Assembly (NCBI GenBank): GCA_031277045.1
Contig: JAISLX010000073.1
Coordinates: forward strand, 1-8,131
From: Treponema sp.
Lineage (GTDB): Bacteria; Spirochaetota; Spirochaetia; Treponematales; Breznakiellaceae
Direction of reading: 5' to 3'
Length of the DNA: 8,131 nucleotides
Part shown: positions 1-5,986 of the stretch, piece after piece
Position numbering within the stretch: position 1 is the stretch's first letter
How the letters are laid out: each line of letters starts with the position of its first letter
Program-made: the position numbers and the translations under genes
The notes under the pieces: generated by a model
What the model was told of the DNA's origin: nothing
Databases searched by the model: none
The model's input: only the letters and a program-made list of their open reading frames with translations

Positions 1-193
1 TTTCATAATTAAATGTTCTCCATAATATCTGATCCTGAAAATTGCCTTCTGTAATTTCTTTGGGCATATTTCTTCTGAAAAAATATCCAATGTTTTCTGG
101 ATCATAAACAAATGAATTCTTCAACCGTCTGTTAATTTCAAAGGAGGTTTGTGTTTTACCACTGCCGAAGGCTCCATTAATCCATATTATCAT
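1..193 (-). CDS. TmrB-like P-loop ATP-binding protein, N-terminal 64 residues (runs off window)
   Basis: The reverse strand opens with ATG at 193 and stays open to base 1, giving 64 residues that begin [14 protein letters not shown]. Residues 7-14 are a textbook Walker A loop (GxxGxGKT), and the following pattern ([15 protein letters not shown], then FQD...LWRTFNYE) matches, from memory, the start of the Bacillus tunicamycin-resistance protein TmrB and its relatives, which are about 200 residues long. Those proteins are small nucleotide-binding proteins of the AAA/kinase-like P-loop class; TmrB binds tunicamycin, but most relatives have no proven role, so resistance should not be assumed. The start is supported by GGAGAG at 201-206, seven bases upstream. 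The gene is far more AT-rich than everything to its right except its own leader, which suggests recent transfer. The C-terminus lies outside the window. Confidence 0.8.
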   Translation of the reverse strand, partial: MIIWINGAFGSGKTQTSFEINRRLKNSFVYDPENIGYFFRRNMPKEITEGNFQDQILWRTFNYE

Positions 194-227
194 TCAAGAA
201 CTCTCCATGATTATTTGTTTCATTATT

Positions 228-255
228 TTTATAATATTTTCGTACAATTTGTCAA
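228..255 (-). promoter_or_regulatory. Sigma70-type promoter of the TmrB-like gene
   Basis: On the minus strand TTGACA (255-250) is followed after 16 bases by TATAAA (233-228). The predicted start of transcription is near 220, which leaves a leader of about 27 bases holding the GGAGAG ribosome site. The -35 is perfect and the -10 is five of six. The promoter lies between the attC-like element and the gene, so the gene carries its own promoter. Confidence 0.7.
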
Positions 256-274
256 CCATGTTTAGGGCAAATTG

Positions 275-504
275 CACATAACAGGACTGTTTACGCGCCC
301 CAGTATAGCTGGGGACGCCGCCAGTAGGCGGCTCGGGGTTTCGCTCGCCTAGGTCATTTCGCTACGCGCAGACCTTTGGTCTGAACATTCCCACGCCAAA
401 ACTCCGCCACATTTTTGCAGCCCTGGCCGCGTACCTTCGGTACGATGCTACACAAGCCCTTATTCGGGCTGTCAAACCGTCGTAAAAAGCCGGAACGTTA
501 TGTG
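275..504. other. Multi-hairpin attC-like recombination site or repeat element
   Basis: The element is bounded by CACATAAC (275-282) and its exact inverse GTTATGTG (497-504), which fit the integron attC core pair RYYYAAC / GTTRRRY. Inside these a second inverted pair, TTTACG (290-295) with CGTAAA (481-486), sits where attC L boxes would be, with an unpaired G289 if T288 pairs with A487. Between them are five perfect small hairpins: 298-314 (CCCCAG/CTGGGG), 317-332 (GCCGCC/GGCGGC), 369-383 (CAGACC/GGTCTG), 430-444 (CGTACC/GGTACG) and 455-470 (AGCCC/GGGCT). The length of 230 bp is well above usual attC sites (roughly 55-150 bp), the R-L spacers are unequal (5-7 and 9-10 bases), and no integrase gene is visible. 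It sits about 75 bases from the starts of two divergent genes, so it could instead be a mobile intergenic palindromic repeat. Confidence 0.45.
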
Positions 505-507
505 TGG

Positions 508-521
508 CATAAAATTTTATG
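508..521. promoter_or_regulatory. Perfect 14-bp AT palindrome upstream of the TPR gene
   Basis: CATAAAATTTTATG is a perfect palindrome only four bases beyond the attC-like element and 53 bases ahead of the TPR gene start. It could be part of a promoter (TATGAAAT-like -10) or a dimeric operator. No convincing -35 accompanies it, so its role is open. Confidence 0.3.
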
Positions 522-573
522 AAATCAAACACATGACTTAGAAAAATTGCTTAAAAAAGCAAAGGAGAAAACG

Positions 574-960
574 ATGAAAAAGAAAAATTGGTTTAGCGAA
601 ATGCCGGCGGCGTTGGGCCTGGTAGTTTGTTTGCCGGTTGTGGAACAGCGGCTGGCGTCTATATCGGCCAGGATAATGCGTATTTTGACAAAGGAAACTA
701 CGACCAGGCGATAGCGGACTATACCGCCGCACTGCGGATCAACCCAATGATACTGATGCCTACAACGAACGTACCTATGCGTATTCCGGCAAGGGGATGC
801 ATGATCTGGCCATTGAGGACCTCAACACCGCTTTGCGGATTGCTCCCAACGATCCAACCAGTACGACAGCCGGGGCGAAATGTACTACAACAAAAGCGAT
901 TACAAGCGTACCCGCGCAGACTGGGAGCAGGTGTTACGGCTGGACCCGGACTTTAACTAA
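574..960 (+). pseudogene. Small TPR lipoprotein gene with three frameshifts
   Basis: An AAAGGAG site (561-567) precedes ATG at 574. The reading frame moves three times, from frame 1 to 3 to 2 to 1, each step equal to the loss of one base. The breaks fall near 622-630 (TTTGTTTGCC, where TTTTG would restore the frame), near 748-751 (CCC before AATGATACTG) and near 861-864 (GATCCAACCAG, where CCC would restore it). With three bases restored the product has 129 residues: a basic start (MKKKNW), a hydrophobic stretch ending in a lipobox-like LFAGC, then about three TPR-like units, including YFDKGNYDQAIADYTAALRINP split over its middle and ADWEQVLRLDPDFN at the end before TAA. The intact form would be an exported membrane-anchored protein-interaction module. 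As written only a 46-residue frame is made from the start. Either this is a real decaying gene or a patch of homopolymer sequencing error; neighbouring genes of 0.9-1.8 kb are intact, which favours decay. Confidence 0.75.
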
Positions 961-996
961 CCGGGTTTTGGGGAAATCTCTAAGACTTGTAAAAAT
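957..996. repeat. Left copy of a diverged 40-bp direct repeat
   Basis: This copy starts CTAACCGGGTTTTGGGGAAA and ends GTAAAAATT. The same arrangement recurs at 1119-1156 on the other side of the 23-bp array. The stop codon of the broken TPR gene lies at its left edge, so the repeat follows the gene directly. Confidence 0.75.
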
Positions 997-1006
997 TGCG
1001 TTCCCG

Positions 1007-1114
1007 GGCGTAACAGGTTTATCTACGCGGGCGTAACAGGCTTATCTACGCAGGCGTAACAGGTTTATCTACGTAGGCGTAACAGGTTTATCTACGCAGG
1101 CGTAACAGGCTTAT
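1007..1114 (+). repeat. 23-bp tandem repeat array, about 4.7 copies
   Basis: Units occupy 1007-1029, 1030-1052, 1053-1075, 1076-1098 and a partial 1099-1114. Each starts GGCGTAACAGG and continues (T/C)TTATCTACG(C/T)(A/G), with only one to three differences between units. Most units contain the short inverted pair GCGTA ... TACGC, so each unit, or each junction between units, could fold or present a dyad to a protein. There are no unique spacers, so this is not a CRISPR. The array ends 52 bases before the proposed fucI -35 box. Confidence 0.9.
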
Positions 1115-1118
1115 TCGG

Positions 1119-1156
1119 CTAACCGGATTTTGGGGAAACTCCCAAATGTAAAAATT
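1119..1156. repeat. Right copy of the diverged 40-bp direct repeat
   Basis: It starts CTAACCGGATTTTGGGGAAA and ends GTAAAAATT, matching the copy at 957-996 at most positions with a two-base shorter middle. The two copies bracket the tandem array, as if the array expanded inside, or was inserted into, a duplicated segment. Confidence 0.75.
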
Positions 1157-1195
1157 CCGGGGGCTGTTGGCCCAGGAATTTTGTGGTAGTATAGC
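1153..1195 (+). promoter_or_regulatory. Proposed fucI promoter overlapped by an inverted repeat
   Basis: TTGGCC (1167-1172) and TATAGC (1190-1195) are 17 bases apart, each matching four of six consensus bases, and give a short leader before the AGGAGG site at 1209-1214. The left half is covered by an inverted repeat: AATTCC (1153-1158) pairs with GGAATT (1175-1180), and GGGC (1161-1164) with GCCC (1170-1173). This dyad could be an operator blocking the -35 box, or a weak terminator for transcripts arriving from the left (followed by TTTTG). Confidence 0.45.
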
Positions 1196-1219
1196 GTAGT
1201 CACAAGACAGGAGGAAATT

Positions 1220-3040
1220 ATGGCAGATATAGCAAGTCTTACAATGACCAGTCCGGAAAACCGTTACCGGGGGGCCCTGCCCAAAGTGGGCATCCGGCCC
1301 GCCATCGACGGCCGCCGCCGGGGAGTGCGGGAATCCCTGGAGGCTCCCACTCTGGCTCTGGCCCAGGCCGCCGCCCGGCTTATCACGGAAAACCTGAAAC
1401 ATCCCAATGGCATGCCCGTTGAGTGCGTTATCGCCGATAGCTGCATCGGCGGCGTGGCGGAAGCCGCCGCGTGCCAGGACAAATTCAGCCGGGAACAGGT
1501 ACCCATCACCCTTACCGTAACCCCCTGCTGGTGTTACGGTTCGGAAACTATGGACATGGACCCCCAAACCATCAAGGCGGTGTGGGGTTTTAACGGGACC
1601 GACAGGCCTGGCGCCGTATACCTGGCGGCGGCGCTGGCCGGACATTCCCAAAAAGGCCTGCCCGCCTTTGGCATCTACGGCCGCGATGTCCAGGACTTTG
1701 CCAACATCGGCCAGGTTCCCGCCGACGTGCGGGATAAACTGCTCCAGTTTGTCCGCGCCGCCCTGGCCGCCGCCTGGATGCGCGGCAAAAGCTACCTGTC
1801 CATCGGCTCTGTGTCTATGGGCATTGCCGGGTCCATCGTCAACGCCGATTTTTTTCAGGAATACCTGGGGATGAGAAACGAGTACGTGGACATGAGCGAA
1901 CTGGTCCGCCGTTTCGAGGAAAAAATCTACTCCGAGGCGGAATTCACCCGGGCAATGGACTGGGTAAACGCCAACTGCAAAAACCGCGAAGGCCCCGACA
2001 ACAATCCCCCCGCGGAGCAGCACGACAGACGGCGCAAAGACGAAGTTTGGAAAACCTGCGTTAAAATGACCATCATTGTCCGGGACCTGATGATAGGCAA
2101 CCCCGCCCTGCGCCGTAAAAACCTGGCCGAGGAAGCCCTGGGCCATAACGCCCTTGTCGCGGGCTTCCAGGGCCAGCGCCACTGGAACGACCACTTCCCC
2201 AACGCGGACTTTTTGGAGACCATCCTCAATTCGTCCTACGACTGGAACGGCATCCGCGCGCCGTACATTGTCGCCACGGAAAACGACAGCCTGAACGGCG
2301 TGTCCATGCTTTTCGGCCATCTGCTTACCGGGACCGCACAGATCTTCAGCGATGTTAGAACCTACTGGAGTCCCGCCGCGATTGAGCGCGTTACCGGATG
2401 GAAACCCGAAGGCGGCGCCGCCAACGGCCTTATCCACCTGATCAACTCCGGCTCCGCCAGCCTTGACGGCGCCGGAAAACAGCGGAAAGACGGAAAACCC
2501 ACAATGAAACCTTTCTGGGAAATCACCCCGGAAGAAGCCGGCGCCTGCCTGGACGCCGTGCAGTGGCGCTACGCCAGCCTCGGCTACTTTCGCGGCGGCG
2601 GCTATTCGGCGGATTTCCTCACAGAAGGCGGTATGCCCGTTACCATGAGCCGCCTCAACCTTATCAAAGGCCTCGGCCCCGTCCTCCAGCTTGCCGAAGG
2701 CTGGACCGTCAGCATTCCGGACCACGTTCACGACAAACTGGATCAGCGCACCGACCCCACCTGGCCCAGCACCTGGTTCGCCCCCCGCCTTACCGGGGAA
2801 GGCCCCTTCGCTGATGTCTACTCCGTCATGAACAACTGGGGCGCCAACCACGGCGCCGTCTCCTGCGGCCACATCGGCGCGGACCTTGTCAGCCTGGCCG
2901 CCATCCTGCGGATACCCGTGTGCATGCACAACCTCAGCCCTGACCGCATCTTCCGCCCCAGCTTCTGGAACAGCTTCGGCATGGACAAAGAAGGCGCCGA
3001 CTACCGGGCCTGCGCTGCATTAGGTCCCCTCTACCGGTAG
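1220..3040 (+). CDS. fucI: L-fucose isomerase
   Basis: This gene encodes a 606-residue cytoplasmic enzyme that converts L-fucose to L-fuculose (and usually D-arabinose to D-ribulose), the first step of the kinase-aldolase fucose route. The E. coli enzyme has 591 residues. Family landmarks are clear: [21 protein letters not shown] at 21-41, GFQGQRHW at 315-322, [10 protein letters not shown] at 335-344, [10 protein letters not shown] at 352-361, [17 protein letters not shown] at 369-385, [16 protein letters not shown] at 508-523, [14 protein letters not shown] at 543-556 and the terminal [16 protein letters not shown]. By spacing, E354, D378 and H544 correspond to the Mn2+ ligands E337, D361 and H528 that I recall for E. 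coli FucI. The ATG follows a strong AGGAGG at 1209-1214. No fuculokinase, aldolase or fucose transporter gene is next to it, so the rest of the pathway must be elsewhere. A 613-codon open frame on the opposite strand is an antisense shadow. Confidence 0.97.
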   Translation: MADIASLTMTSPENRYRGALPKVGIRPAIDGRRRGVRESLEAPTLALAQAAARLITENLKHPNGMPVECVIADSCIGGVAEAAACQDKFSREQVPITLTVTPCWCYGSETMDMDPQTIKAVWGFNGTDRPGAVYLAAALAGHSQKGLPAFGIYGRDVQDFANIGQVPADVRDKLLQFVRAALAAAWMRGKSYLSIGSVSMGIAGSIVNADFFQEYLGMRNEYVDMSELVRRFEEKIYSEAEFTRAMDWVNANCKNREGPDNNPPAEQHDRRRKDEVWKTCVKMTIIVRDLMIGNPALRRKNLAEEALGHNALVAGFQGQRHWNDHFPNADFLETILNSSYDWNGIRAPYIVATENDSLNGVSMLFGHLLTGTAQIFSDVRTYWSPAAIERVTGWKPEGGAANGLIHLINSGSASLDGAGKQRKDGKPTMKPFWEITPEEAGACLDAVQWRYASLGYFRGGGYSADFLTEGGMPVTMSRLNLIKGLGPVLQLAEGWTVSIPDHVHDKLDQRTDPTWPSTWFAPRLTGEGPFADVYSVMNNWGANHGAVSCGHIGADLVSLAAILRIPVCMHNLSPDRIFRPSFWNSFGMDKEGADYRACAALGPLYR

Positions 3041-3047
3041 GCTCGCC

Positions 3048-3085
3048 TGGCAGGCGCCCGGTAGGTGAGACTACCGGGCCTGCGC
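3048..3085 (+). repeat. Hairpin built from a duplicated 17-bp piece of the fucI 3' end
   Basis: GACTACCGGGCCTGCGC occurs inside the fucI coding end (2999-3015) and again at 3069-3085, exactly 70 bases later and beyond the stop codon. In the second copy CTACCGGG (3071-3078) pairs with CCCGGTAG (3057-3064) around the loop GTGAGA, and CCTGC further pairs with GCAGG upstream past a two-base bulge. ATTTTTT follows at 3095-3100, about ten bases after the stem, which is too far for a standard terminator but could still help end the fucI message. Confidence 0.6.
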
Positions 3086-3091
3086 CGGCGG

Positions 3092-3146
3092 AAGATTTTT
3101 TAAGTTAATAGCTAAATTTCCCTTGACGTAGGGGAATAAAAATCTT
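3092..3146. repeat. Long-range inverted repeat downstream of fucI
   Basis: AAGATTTTT (3092-3100) pairs perfectly with AAAAATCTT (3138-3146). Between them TTCCC and GGGGAA form an inner stem around a loop holding TTGACG. The TTGACG (3123-3128) resembles a -35 box, but only a weak -10 (TAAGTT, 3146-3151) is at the right distance. It may be a 3'-end structure of the fucI message or a poor promoter for the RNA element that follows. Confidence 0.4.
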
Positions 3147-3167
3147 AAGTTTAAGGTAACTGAAATA

Positions 3168-3293
3168 GGGGCTTGATGGCTGGTTTTACAAAACCGGTAA
3201 ATAACATCGAATCCGCATGGCGCTAGCCGGCGGAAATCCTCTATCAGGCCGTCTCCCGGGTTTCCTCACCTCCTTTTCCCGGGAGGTTTTTTT
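3168..3293 (+). ncRNA. Candidate structured small RNA downstream of fucI
   Basis: The segment folds on paper into a three-way junction followed by a terminator. The closing stem is GGCTTGAT (3170-3177) with ATCAGGCC (3243-3250), eight pairs including one G-U. Inside are a hairpin 3180-3197 (CTGGTTTT/AAAACCGG) and a hairpin 3212-3234 (TCCGC and GGC with GCC and GCGGA around loop GCTA). The terminator at 3253-3293 follows after two bases. No gene starts downstream on this strand, so it is not a normal riboswitch leader; it would be a free-standing or fucI-3'-derived RNA. A 16-codon frame from ATG 3176 to TAG 3226 (MAGFTKPVNNIESAWR) with AGGGG upstream lies within it and could alternatively be a small peptide gene. 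I recognise no known RNA family. Confidence 0.4.
3253..3293 (+). terminator. Strong intrinsic terminator with anti-SD-like loop
   Basis: CTCCCGGG (3253-3260) pairs perfectly with CCCGGGAG (3278-3285), followed by G and seven T (3287-3293). The 17-base loop contains TCACCTCCTTT (3266-3276), the same as the usual 3' tail of bacterial 16S rRNA that carries the anti-Shine-Dalgarno sequence. It points rightward and ends either the fucI message or the candidate small RNA. It has no T run in the other direction, so it does not serve the GNAT gene. Confidence 0.88.
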
Positions 3294-3372
3294 ATGCCCT
3301 AATTCTTGCGCCGCCGGCCTGGGGTTCCGGGTTTTACGGCTGCGAGCGGTGTGTTGAAGAGGCCCTTGTGAT

Positions 3373-4248
3373 TCAGTAGTAGGCGATGCGGTAGTCGGCG
3401 ATGGGTCTAAAGCCGATGGAGCGGTACACCGTCTGGGCGCTCCGGTTCTGTTTTTTTACAAAAAGGTTTACCCCCCTGCCGGAATTGACCAGGGCGCTGG
3501 TAAGTTCCGCACAGATTCTGCGGGCGATGCCCAGACCCCGGCAGCTTGGGTGGACAAAGACCCCGCCAATCTGGGTCCGGGTAAAGGAGACGGCGCTGGT
3601 GTTTGCCTTGGCGATAATCTGTCCCCCCAGTTCCGCTACCAGGATTTTTTGCTCTTTTAAGATCCGTTTTAGATTTAGGCGGCAGACGGCGGCGTTGAAA
3701 GCGGCGCCCTGGGGCAGCACTTCTTCCATCTCGTAGGCCCTTTGCAGGGGAAGAATGTCGTCCAGTTCCCACAATTCAGGTTCCCGTATGGAAATTTCCG
3801 GGGGACCCGCCCGCAGTGTTTCCACGGGGGGGCCCCCGTTCAAAGCCATAAGGTCGTAGTCTATTTCGTCAATGCTCTGCTTTCCCAGTTCCCCCAGAAT
3901 CCCCTGCAGGGTCAATACATCGTTCCGCAGTCCCTGAACCACGTAGATGTTAGTCTTTTTCAAAAACCGCAGCAGAACCTGCGGTATGGTAAGTTGGCCC
4001 GTATCGCGGCTAATCATGACGGGGAAAACATTCCCCTTGCTGTGAAAGATCAGAGCCCCTACGGAACTATCGGGGTTGGAGAACCCCCAGATTTGACCGG
4101 AGAACTGTTCCGGGGGGAGAAACCGGGCGCAGGCGGATACGCAAAAAAGTTCCCGGCGGCGCAATAGTTCTTTCACGTCCTCAAAACGCCGCCGGCCCAG
4201 CCGTTCCCATTTTCGGCCCTGGTTATGCCGGACGCGGACCTTAATCAT
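3373..4248 (-). CDS. GNAT-family N-acetyltransferase with extra N-terminal domain
   Basis: The product has 291 residues. The C-terminal half (about 153-291) is a GNAT fold: IGGVFVHPSCRGLGIARRIC contains the acetyl-CoA pyrophosphate loop (RGLGIA at 237-242), and NRSAQTVYRSIGF (268-280) is the typical late motif with its Tyr. The first 150 residues form a separate domain resembling the N-terminal part of two-domain GNAT proteins in spirochaetes and actinobacteria (DUF4081-type, from memory). The acceptor substrate is unknown. I chose the ATG at 4248 rather than the in-frame GTG at 4275, because ATGATTAA overlaps the stop of the upstream hexosaminidase gene by eight bases, repeating the junction one gene earlier; expression is probably coupled. 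The gene is last in the trxB operon. No convincing terminator is seen just after it. Confidence 0.85.
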   Translation of the reverse strand: MIKVRVRHNQGRKWERLGRRRFEDVKELLRRRELFCVSACARFLPPEQFSGQIWGFSNPDSSVGALIFHSKGNVFPVMISRDTGQLTIPQVLLRFLKKTNIYVVQGLRNDVLTLQGILGELGKQSIDEIDYDLMALNGGPPVETLRAGPPEISIREPELWELDDILPLQRAYEMEEVLPQGAAFNAAVCRLNLKRILKEQKILVAELGGQIIAKANTSAVSFTRTQIGGVFVHPSCRGLGIARRICAELTSALVNSGRGVNLFVKKQNRSAQTVYRSIGFRPIADYRIAYY

Positions 4249-5986
4249 AGGGCAGTTTTCCATCCGCGCCGACACGGCCCGTCAGGACGGAGAAAGCCGC
4301 AATAAAGGATTCGGGGGCATAGCTGTACACGGCAATAGCCCCGTTTACCCAGGGGACGCTTTCCAGGTATACGGGATTTAGCACGGAAACAACAATGATG
4401 TTTTTGTTGATATCCTGGATGCTCCGCAAAAAAGCAAGCCCCTCCGCGTCCGAAAGGCAGAAAATAACCGTGTCCGCGTTCTGGGCAAGGCGGACAAAGT
4501 CTTGCGCCTGCTGGCTGGAGAAAAAGCGGTAGGTTTCCGCTTCAGGGTAGGCGGCTTTACCTGCCCGGCAAAAATCATCGTAGGACCCCGCGATAAGCAG
4601 GCGGCCGGCCTTCTCCGCTTTGAGCGGCCCCCCCCGGATAAGCGTTACGCTGCGGACCGCCAGGTCCAGAAAAAAAGCCGCCCCTTCCGGGTTGGAGAGT
4701 TCGGCGGAAAGTTTTTCCAGGTCCGGTATATAGGGAACCTCCCCACGGAGATAACTGTACTTTACCTCCAGTATCCGCCGGGCCGCGTCCCATACCCGTT
4801 CCCGGAATTCGTCTTCTTCCTCCATCGCGTGGACCAGGGCAGTCCACACGGGATCGAACAGGCTGGGAGTTTTTGAAAACATCACGATGTCGTTACCCGC
4901 CAGCAGGGCCTGTTTGGCCGCCTGGGAAATACTCCCCGCGTGGGTAGTGGCGCCGTTCATCATCAGGTCATCGGTAATAATGAGCCCCTGGTAGCCGATT
5001 TTTTCCCGCAGAATATCGTTAAGGAAGTAAGACGACAGGGACGCCGGGGTAGACGCCGCCCTGGTTTGGGGAAAGGCCAGGTGTCCGCTCATTACCGCGG
5101 GAAGCCCTTCGTGAACCAGAATCCGGTAGGGGACAAGTTCCCGTTCCCACAGAACCTCGAACGGCGCGTCGATCTGGGGCAGTACCCCGTGGGAATCCAG
5201 GTCTGTGTCCCCGTGGCCGGGGTAGTGTTTTGCCGTGGGGATAATCCCCGCCGCCATTTGCCCTTTCATAAAAGCGGCCCCCAGAATCCCCGCCTGGGTG
5301 GGATCGCTCCCAAAGGCACGGGGGCCGATAAGCGGGGAATAGCGGTTGGTAAACAGGTCCACCGTAGGGGCAAAGTTCATATTAATCCCCAGCGCCGCCA
5401 ATTCCCTGCCGATGTAATAGCCCGCCAGGTATGCGTCCTGGGGATACCCGGAAGCGCCGATGGCCATGTTCCCCGGGGTTTCGCTGGTAGCGCCCTTTAC
5501 GTGGCGAATCCAGCCCCCCTCTTGATCGGTGGCGACCAGCAGGGGAAGGCCGTAGTTCCCCTCCAGGCTGGCCGTTTGCAGTTCGCCCACGGTTTTGGCA
5601 AGTTTGTGAGTATCACCTGTGTTCCAGCCGAAGATTTTTACCCCGCCGATATGGCGATCCCGTATCCAGTTCATGATCAGGGGCGAAGGCTCCGCCCCCA
5701 CCCAGCCCAGCATGAAGGTTTGAGCCAGAGCTTCCTCGTTGCTCATCCGGGCCAGCAGATCTGCGGCCTGTTTTTGTGATTCAAGGTTTCGGTTGTCCGG
5801 CGGCGAATCAGTCGGCGGCCGCTGGCCCGTGGTTACGCGATCCGCGTTTGTATGGTCCGGGGCCGCGTGGTTAAGGCTGTCAAAACTCAGGGGTGAAAGG
5901 AGCGCCGTCATGCCGGCAAGGACCGGCAGCGTCACAAATAGTCTCCAGAGTTTGAAAAGCCATCCCCCGGGAAACCGTTTACTCAC
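4241..5986 (-). CDS. GH3 beta-N-acetylhexosaminidase, NagZ-like, membrane-anchored or secreted
   Basis: The product has 581 residues. A basic start and hydrophobic segment (about 9-34) look like an uncleaved anchor or signal peptide; no lipobox is evident, and residues 40-72 are a Pro/Asp-rich linker. The glycoside hydrolase family 3 domain covers about 73-415. KHYPGHGDTDLDSH (253-266) is the signature of NagZ-type enzymes, whose Asp-x-His dyad (D264, H266) acts as acid/base, and IITDDLMM (336-343) holds the nucleophile, probably D339. ATDQEGG (152-158) is the substrate-binding strand. Residues 440-581 form a second alpha/beta domain, as in the two-domain Bacillus-type enzyme rather than the short E. 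coli NagZ. Likely activity is release of terminal beta-linked GlcNAc from muropeptides or from chitin-like or glycan chains outside the cytoplasm. The start is GTG: GTGAGTAA overlaps the trxB stop by eight bases. Confidence 0.93.
   Translation of the reverse strand: MSKRFPGGWLFKLWRLFVTLPVLAGMTALLSPLSFDSLNHAAPDHTNADRVTTGQRPPTDSPPDNRNLESQKQAADLLARMSNEEALAQTFMLGWVGAEPSPLIMNWIRDRHIGGVKIFGWNTGDTHKLAKTVGELQTASLEGNYGLPLLVATDQEGGWIRHVKGATSETPGNMAIGASGYPQDAYLAGYYIGRELAALGINMNFAPTVDLFTNRYSPLIGPRAFGSDPTQAGILGAAFMKGQMAAGIIPTAKHYPGHGDTDLDSHGVLPQIDAPFEVLWERELVPYRILVHEGLPAVMSGHLAFPQTRAASTPASLSSYFLNDILREKIGYQGLIITDDLMMNGATTHAGSISQAAKQALLAGNDIVMFSKTPSLFDPVWTALVHAMEEEDEFRERVWDAARRILEVKYSYLRGEVPYIPDLEKLSAELSNPEGAAFFLDLAVRSVTLIRGGPLKAEKAGRLLIAGSYDDFCRAGKAAYPEAETYRFFSSQQAQDFVRLAQNADTVIFCLSDAEGLAFLRSIQDINKNIIVVSVLNPVYLESVPWVNGAIAVYSYAPESFIAAFSVLTGRVGADGKLPYD

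Noticed and set aside
275..960. Insertion sequence or transposon
   Set aside because: No transposase fragment in any frame and no target-site duplication flanking the inverted ends.
1007..1114. CRISPR array
   Set aside because: Repeat units are directly adjacent with no spacers, only 23 bp long, and no cas genes are present.
1088..2929. 613-codon open frame on the minus strand
   Set aside because: It lies antisense to nearly all of fucI in a GC-rich region where stops are rare; its Gly/Val/His-rich composition matches no family, while fucI matches throughout.
3123..3151. Strong promoter for the candidate small RNA
   Set aside because: TTGACG is good, but the hexamer at 17 bases (TAAGTT) is poor and the -35 lies in the loop of a competing hairpin; kept only as a weak possibility.
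3212..3241. Hammerhead ribozyme, suggested by a three-way junction with GGCGGAAATCC
   Set aside because: The required CTGATGA core is absent (CTTGATGG instead), and no cleavage triplet is correctly placed.
3742..4167. 141-codon plus-strand open frame
   Set aside because: Antisense to the GNAT gene, with no upstream ribosome site and no recognisable motif.
4940..5779. 279-codon plus-strand open frame
   Set aside because: It is the complement of the GH3 gene, which has full catalytic motifs; the frame has no ribosome site or recognisable domain.
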